In this document: piece after piece, positions 59,705 through 64,000 of the stretch | Numbering within the stretch: the first letter of the stretch is position 1 | How the letters are laid out: each line of letters opens with the position of its first letter | Position numbers and translations under genes: made by a program | The notes under the pieces: generated by a model | What the model was told of the DNA's origin: nothing | Seen by the model: the letters and a program-made list of their open reading frames with translations, nothing else | The model's database searches: none | Assembly (NCBI RefSeq): GCF_028657905.1 | Contig: NZ_CP117781.1 | Location: forward strand, 1,178,001-1,242,000 | Origin: Burkholderia sp. FERM BP-3421 | GTDB lineage: Bacteria; Pseudomonadota; Gammaproteobacteria; Burkholderiales; Burkholderiaceae | Length of the DNA stretch: 64,000 nucleotides | Direction: 5' to 3'

Positions 59705-61672
59705 ATGTGCGGAATCAGCGGCTTTCTGAGCCCTGTGGCATTCGACCCGGAGACAGCGCGCGCGACCCTCGCGCGGATGACGGACAGCCTCGCGCACCGT
59801 GGGCCCGACGATGCGGGCGCGTGGCTCGACGCGGACGCGGGCATCGCGCTCGGCCATCGGCGCCTGTCGATCGTCGATCTGTCCGCGCACGGACACCAGC
59901 CGATGGTGTCGGCGTGCGGGCGCTATGTGATGATCTTCAACGGCGAGATCTACAACTTCGATGCGCTGCGCGAGGAGCTGGTGCGCGCGGGCGCGGCCCC
60001 GGACTGGCGCGGTCATTCGGACAGCGAAGTGCTGCTCGCGGCCTTTTCCGCGTGGGGCGTCGAGCCGACCCTGACGCGCGCGCTCGGGATGTTCGCGCTC
60101 GCCCTGTGGGACCGGCGCGCGCGCGTGTTGACGCTCGCGCGCGATCGCATCGGCGAGAAGCCGCTGTACTACGGCAGGATCGGCGGCGCGCTCGCGTTCG
60201 GCTCGGAGCTCAAGGCGCTGCGCGGCATGCCCGGCTTCGAGCGCGTCGGGATCGATCGCGACGCGCTGTGCCTGTACCTGCGGCACGCGAGCGTGCCCGC
60301 GCCCCACACCATCTACGAGGGCGTGCGCAAGCTGCCGCCCGGCGCGTATCTGCAATTCGAGCACGCGGCGCACGATCCCGCGCCGCGCGAATACTGGTCG
60401 CTCGACCAGGTGATCGCGGCAGGCCGCGCGGCGCCGTTCGACGGTGACGCCAACGCGGCGGTCACGCGCCTCGACCGCGTATTGCGCGACGCGCTGACCG
60501 GGCAGATGCGCGCCGATGTGCCGTTGGGCGCGTTCCTGTCGGGCGGCGTCGATTCGTCGGTGATCGTCGCGCTGATGCAGACCCAGGCCGCGCAGCCGGT
60601 GCAGACCTTCACGATCGGCTTCCACGAGTCGGGCTACGACGAGGCGGGCTATGCGAAGGCGGTCGCGCGTCATCTCGGCACGCGCCATACCGAGCTGTAC
60701 GTGACGCCCGCGCATGCGCTCGAGATCGTGCCGCGCCTGCCCACGATCTACGACGAGCCGTTCGCGGACGCCTCGCAGATCCCGACTTTCCTGGTCGCCG
60801 AGATGACGCGGCGGCACGTGACGGTGAGCCTGTCCGGCGACGGCGGCGACGAACTGTTCGGCGGCTACCCGCGCTATTACCTGACGCCGCGCCTGTGGCA
60901 GCGGCTGCGCCGCGTGCCGGTGGCCGTGCGCGCGCGGATCGCGGCGGCGCTGCATGCCTTGCGTCCCGACCACGCGGACCAGCTCGCCGCGCTCGCGCAG
61001 GGCGCGTGGAGCGGGGCGGCGCGCCGCGAACTCGCGCCGCGCGTCGGCGACCGCCTGCACAAGCTCGCGAACGTGATGACCGCGGACAGCCCGATCGCGC
61101 TGTACCGGATGCTGATGTCGTCGGTGCATCACCCCGAGCGTCTCACGCTCGCGGGCCGCGAGCCGCCGACGCTGCTCGACACGCCGTCCGCATGGCCCGG
61201 CGGGCTCACGTTCGCCGAGCAGGCGATGGCGGTCGATACGCGCACCTATCTGCCGAGCGACATCCTCGCGAAGGTCGATCGCGCGGCGATGGCCGTGAGC
61301 CTGGAGACGCGCATGCCGTTCCTCGACCGCCACGTGATCGAATTCGTCTGGCGCCTGCCGCCCGCGCTGCGCATGCCGGACGGCGAGAGCAAGGGCTTGC
61401 TGAAGAAGCTGCTGTACCGCTACGTGCCGCGCCCGCTGATCGAGCGGCCGAAGCAGGGCTTCTGCGCGCCGGTGGGCGATTGGCTGCGCGGCGAATTGCG
61501 CGACTGGGCGGCGGAACTGCTGCGGCCGGGGCGTTTGCGCGAGGAGGGCTTCTTCGACGCGGCGCGGGTCGAGCGCCTGTGGCGGCAGCATCAGGCGGGC
61601 TTGATGAATCGCCAGCATCCGTTGTGGACGGTGCTGATGTTCCAGGCGTGGCTCGACGCGCAGCGCGCGTAG
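59705..61672 (+). CDS. asnB: Glutamine-hydrolysing asparagine synthetase
   Basis: The 655-residue enzyme begins MCGISGF, with Cys 2 as the glutamine amidotransferase nucleophile after Met removal. It continues with class II glutaminase residues (SLAHRGPDDAGAWL, IFNGEIYNF, DSEVLLAAF). The synthetase domain has the ATP loop FLSGGVDSSVI and VSLSGDGGDELFGGYPRY. The length suits the larger AsnB form common beside polysaccharide or secondary-metabolite loci, but none lies here. It is preceded by the LuxR pair on the same strand and has a long AT-containing leader. A stem-loop (61842-61867) lies between it and the convergent chitinase gene. Confidence 0.92.
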   Translation: MCGISGFLSPVAFDPETARATLARMTDSLAHRGPDDAGAWLDADAGIALGHRRLSIVDLSAHGHQPMVSACGRYVMIFNGEIYNFDALREELVRAGAAPDWRGHSDSEVLLAAFSAWGVEPTLTRALGMFALALWDRRARVLTLARDRIGEKPLYYGRIGGALAFGSELKALRGMPGFERVGIDRDALCLYLRHASVPAPHTIYEGVRKLPPGAYLQFEHAAHDPAPREYWSLDQVIAAGRAAPFDGDANAAVTRLDRVLRDALTGQMRADVPLGAFLSGGVDSSVIVALMQTQAAQPVQTFTIGFHESGYDEAGYAKAVARHLGTRHTELYVTPAHALEIVPRLPTIYDEPFADASQIPTFLVAEMTRRHVTVSLSGDGGDELFGGYPRYYLTPRLWQRLRRVPVAVRARIAAALHALRPDHADQLAALAQGAWSGAARRELAPRVGDRLHKLANVMTADSPIALYRMLMSSVHHPERLTLAGREPPTLLDTPSAWPGGLTFAEQAMAVDTRTYLPSDILAKVDRAAMAVSLETRMPFLDRHVIEFVWRLPPALRMPDGESKGLLKKLLYRYVPRPLIERPKQGFCAPVGDWLRGELRDWAAELLRPGRLREEGFFDAARVERLWRQHQAGLMNRQHPLWTVLMFQAWLDAQRA

Positions 61673-61841
61673 CAGGGAGCGCCTCGGGAAGCGGAGCGGA
61701 TGGTCGGCAAGGCGCCGCACGCGGTCTCGCGAGACGCGGCCCGGGCGCTGGGATGGCGGGCCGCGAGCGAAGCACGGTCGTCTTCGCCGGATTTGCGTCG
61801 GCGCCGGCCCCGCATGCGCGACGATCGGCGCGCCGTCGAGG

Positions 61842-61867
61842 CGGGCCGGGGCGTCACCCCCGGCCCG
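61842..61867. terminator. GC-rich stem-loop between convergent genes
   Basis: CGGGCCGGGG (61842-61851) pairs with CCCCGGCCCG (61858-61867) across a six-base loop. There is no T run on either side, so a rho-independent terminator in the classical sense is doubtful. It may still slow transcription from either direction between asnB and the chitinase gene. Confidence 0.4.
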
Positions 61868-61922
61868 CGGACGAACGTACCGGATGCGTCAGGCCCGGCC
61901 CGGCCGCATCCGGCGCGCGACG

Positions 61923-63242
61923 TCAGTTGGTGCTGCTGCTGAGACCCGTGGCGAACCGGAGGCTGTAGCCCAGCGCGCCCACGCCGCCGATCGAATTGCA
62001 GGTCGGCGAGGCCGCGCCGGGTCCGCAATCGGCGTCGCGATCGAACGACCAGAAGTGCACGCCGGCCAGCTTGTTCTGGTTCACGAACGCGGACAGCGCA
62101 TCCGCATCCGAGAGCGTGAACGACTCGCCCGCCGTGTCGTTGCCGCCGATCATCGGCGTGACCTCGATCTGGTTGTACGGCACGCCCCAGTGATCATGCA
62201 GGTTCATCGCGGCCTGGATCGCCGATTGGCCCATCTGGCAGGTGCCGCCCGAGACCACGCAGTTGCCCGGCGTGGCCGAACCGTAATCCATCGTCATCAG
62301 GTTGATGGTGTAGTTCGTCAGCCCGTAGGTCTTGATCGCCGACATGACCCAGTCGCCGTACACGTTGAAGCTGTCCGGCGCGCTGGCCCCCCACGACGTT
62401 GCCTGCGTCGCCGAGCCCGGTGCGGGCGCGAGCGTCGCGAGCGTGAAGCTGAAGCGCAGGTTCGGGTATTGCTTCTGGGCCGCCACGACGCGCTGCACGA
62501 GGTCGTTGATGATCTGCTGGGTCTGGCCGCCCTCGATGTCGAAGTCGATGCCGACCAGGTTCTTCGACGCGTAGCGATTGATGAAGGTCGAGAAGCCCGC
62601 GTCGCTGCCGCACGTGAACATCCCCGCCGCGCCGCCCGTCGAGATCACATAGTTGACGTTCGCCGCGCTGAACTGCGCGAGGTTGGCGGAGGCGAGCGCC
62701 GCGCCGCCGACGCCGGCCCAGTTCTCGCTGCCGCACTCGCCGGTCGCGAACGCGAGCGTGAGGGTGCGCACGCCCGACGGCAGCACGGAGAGCACGGGGC
62801 TCAGCGTACCGGTCACGTTCGTCGAGATCGCGTTGGTGTTCCAGTTCATCGAGATCGACGTGTCCTTGTACGGGCTGTAAATAAAGCCGGACGCTGTTCC
62901 GGTTCCGCTGCCCGGCGGGTTGGTGGGCGGATTCGTGGGCGGGTTGGTCGGCGGATTGCCGGGCGCGGAACCGATCAGTGTCCACAGTGTGGTCATGGTC
63001 GGATTCCAGCCGGTTGCGGAGTAGTCGGTCTGGCTGACGGTGGCCTGGTATTGGTTGCCGTTGTAGGTCACGACGGTGCCCGCGGCGTAGTAGGTATCGG
63101 GGGCCCAGGCGGCGACGGCGGCTGTCGCCGATTCACTGGTCATGCCGAGTACAAGCGAAATCGCGGTGACGCCCAAGACGGCTTGCAGCATGGTTGCAGC
63201 TTTTTTTTTCCAGTTCTTCTTGATATGCACGGTGCGCTCCAT
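61923..63242 (-). CDS. Secreted GH18 chitinase with chitin-binding module
   Basis: The 439-residue protein has a signal sequence after a lysine-rich start, cleaved probably after ATA (about 40-43). A CBM5/12-type chitin-binding module follows (about 44-92: WAPDTYYAAGTVVTYNGNQY), then an (NPPT)n linker and a GH18 catalytic domain. The DxDxE active site is GIDFDIEGG with catalytic Glu about 237. It would degrade chitin outside the cell. It is convergent with asnB. The ATG at 63242 lacks a strong ribosome-binding sequence; an ATG 17 codons further in is possible. Confidence 0.92.
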   Translation of the reverse strand: MERTVHIKKNWKKKAATMLQAVLGVTAISLVLGMTSESATAAVAAWAPDTYYAAGTVVTYNGNQYQATVSQTDYSATGWNPTMTTLWTLIGSAPGNPPTNPPTNPPTNPPGSGTGTASGFIYSPYKDTSISMNWNTNAISTNVTGTLSPVLSVLPSGVRTLTLAFATGECGSENWAGVGGAALASANLAQFSAANVNYVISTGGAAGMFTCGSDAGFSTFINRYASKNLVGIDFDIEGGQTQQIINDLVQRVVAAQKQYPNLRFSFTLATLAPAPGSATQATSWGASAPDSFNVYGDWVMSAIKTYGLTNYTINLMTMDYGSATPGNCVVSGGTCQMGQSAIQAAMNLHDHWGVPYNQIEVTPMIGGNDTAGESFTLSDADALSAFVNQNKLAGVHFWSFDRDADCGPGAASPTCNSIGGVGALGYSLRFATGLSSSTN

Positions 63243-63523
63243 GTTGTTGGGTTTCTATGAGTGTGAACGTCTCGACCATTGTCGCGTGCCTCCTTCGCGC
63301 ACGATCCGCGCGAAACGGCAGCGACCCATCCAATATCGAGGATTCCAGATCGATTCGAAAGCTGGAAGCGTTGTCAGGTCGGTTGCGCCGAGCGAAGCAA
63401 TGCTCTGGCGCGGAGCAATGTGACGCGTGGCGGCGATGCGTCCGCGCGTGCGTCATATCGGTTGAACGACGAGGCGAAATCGCGCGCATTGTTGATGAAC
63501 GGAAAATACCAAAGCGCGCGTGT
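63243..63523. other. Intergenic, upstream of the chitinase gene
   Basis: About 280 bases with no believable gene; it holds the chitinase promoter. No direct repeat was identified before 63524. Confidence 0.4.
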
Positions 63524-64000
63524 GCGCGAGCCGGCCGTCATGTCGCGGGCATTTGTTCGCACATCGAGGCGTGCGGTCGGATGAATGGAGCGGGACGTGA
63601 TGCGTGGATCACGCTGCGTATGAGAGAGGCACGATGCAGACGACGGAGATCGCGATGCACGCTGTTGTCGGTCGCGCGCATCGTGATTGGATGGGAAGCG
63701 TCAAGACGCGTGTGTGCGAGCCGGACTTCATGTCGCGAGCATTTGTTCGCACATCGAGGCGTGCGGTCGGATGAATGGCGCGGGACGTGATGCGTGGACC
63801 ACGCCGCGCGCGCGAGAGGTATGGCGCAGACGATGGAGATCGCAACGCACGCTGTTGCCGGTCGCACGTTCGGCATGTCGTGAGCGTTCGTCGAAGTTCG
63901 TCGTCCTGACGCGTAGGGCGAACGCATCGTAATCGAATGGGAGGCGCATGAAGGCCACATGGTGCGAGCCGGTCGTCATGTCGCGGGCATTTGCTCGCTC
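63524..64000. repeat. Long direct repeats, three copies, cut by the window edge
   Basis: Units begin with GCGAGCCGG-N3-TCATGTCG at 63524, 63716 and 63964, so spacings are 192 and 248 bases. The first two share near-identical blocks of more than 90 bases covering GCATTTGTTCGCACATCGAG, GTGCGGTCGGATGAATGG and GGGACGTGATGCGTGGA. The second spacing is longer because of an extra 56 bases near 63868-63923. The third unit is cut by the edge. No gene with coding character is present; open frames here are repeat by-products. Confidence 0.85.

Noticed and set aside
63257..63932. Open frames over the long repeats at the window end
   Set aside because: All run through direct repeats, give Arg/Cys-rich peptides and have no ribosome-binding site.

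Overview
The window is GC-rich and densely coded, with long open frames on both strands. Its gene set (SfnG, an AdiC/AdiA pair, PlpD-like patatin, RstA/RstB-like pair, FtrA, periplasmic trehalase, LuxR-type regulators, a giant YadA-family adhesin) fits a Burkholderia, perhaps the gladioli/glumae/plantarii side of the genus. That placement rests on protein resemblance recalled from memory, not on a search. No rRNA, tRNA, phage module or CRISPR array was seen.

Layout. 0-8.2 kb: a MacA/MacB/outer-membrane-factor efflux operon (minus strand), dimethyl sulfone monooxygenase, a secreted RNase T2, and a divergent AraC regulator/quinone-oxidoreductase pair. 8.2-10.4 kb: a decay zone with a short-chain dehydrogenase tail, a LysR fragment fused in frame to the tail of a LysE-type exporter, an IS5-type transposase remnant, then an AT-rich stretch. 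10.4-19.8 kb: one trimeric autotransporter adhesin of about 3,130 residues whose stalk is built from Ser/Thr-rich SLSTSTSTG modules. It is followed by a perfect 34-bp palindrome and an IS6-type transposase remnant. 20.3-31.7 kb: glutaminase, an RstA/RstB-like two-component system, a type Vd patatin autotransporter, an MreB paralogue, a Zur-box-controlled G3E GTPase and a glycogen-debranching-type glycosidase.

31.8-37.4 kb: small metabolic and stress genes (DUF523, GNAT, VOC, GST, DUF899). An interspersed 44-bp intergenic repeat with DnaA-box-like ends lies between some of them. It becomes a tandem array at 35.4-36.4 kb, interrupted by about 24 copies of a 9-bp repeat. 36.5-45.1 kb: RpiR regulator, YodC-like protein, P450, superinfection-immunity-type membrane protein, rhodanese/FtrA divergent pair, and an arginine decarboxylase/antiporter acid-resistance operon. 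45.5-47.6 kb: a twice-frameshifted M20 peptidase and a worn GNAT gene. 47.6-54.3 kb: TfoX-domain protein, NnrU, GNAT, DUF1653, YcaQ glycosylase, a probable small RNA, a DHA2 exporter and trehalase.

54.4-64 kb: an MFS transporter and a group II PLP decarboxylase on the same strand. Both are preceded by related GTTGCA/TGCAAC dyads, and a 33-bp minisatellite lies between them. Then come a divergent pair of LuxR-type regulators, asparagine synthetase, a secreted GH18 chitinase, and about 0.5 kb of long direct repeats running off the window edge. The most unusual items are the adhesin repeat architecture, the 44-bp repeat family and its array, the sRNA-like locus at 50.8 kb, the paired dyads, and the LysR-LysE chimera.
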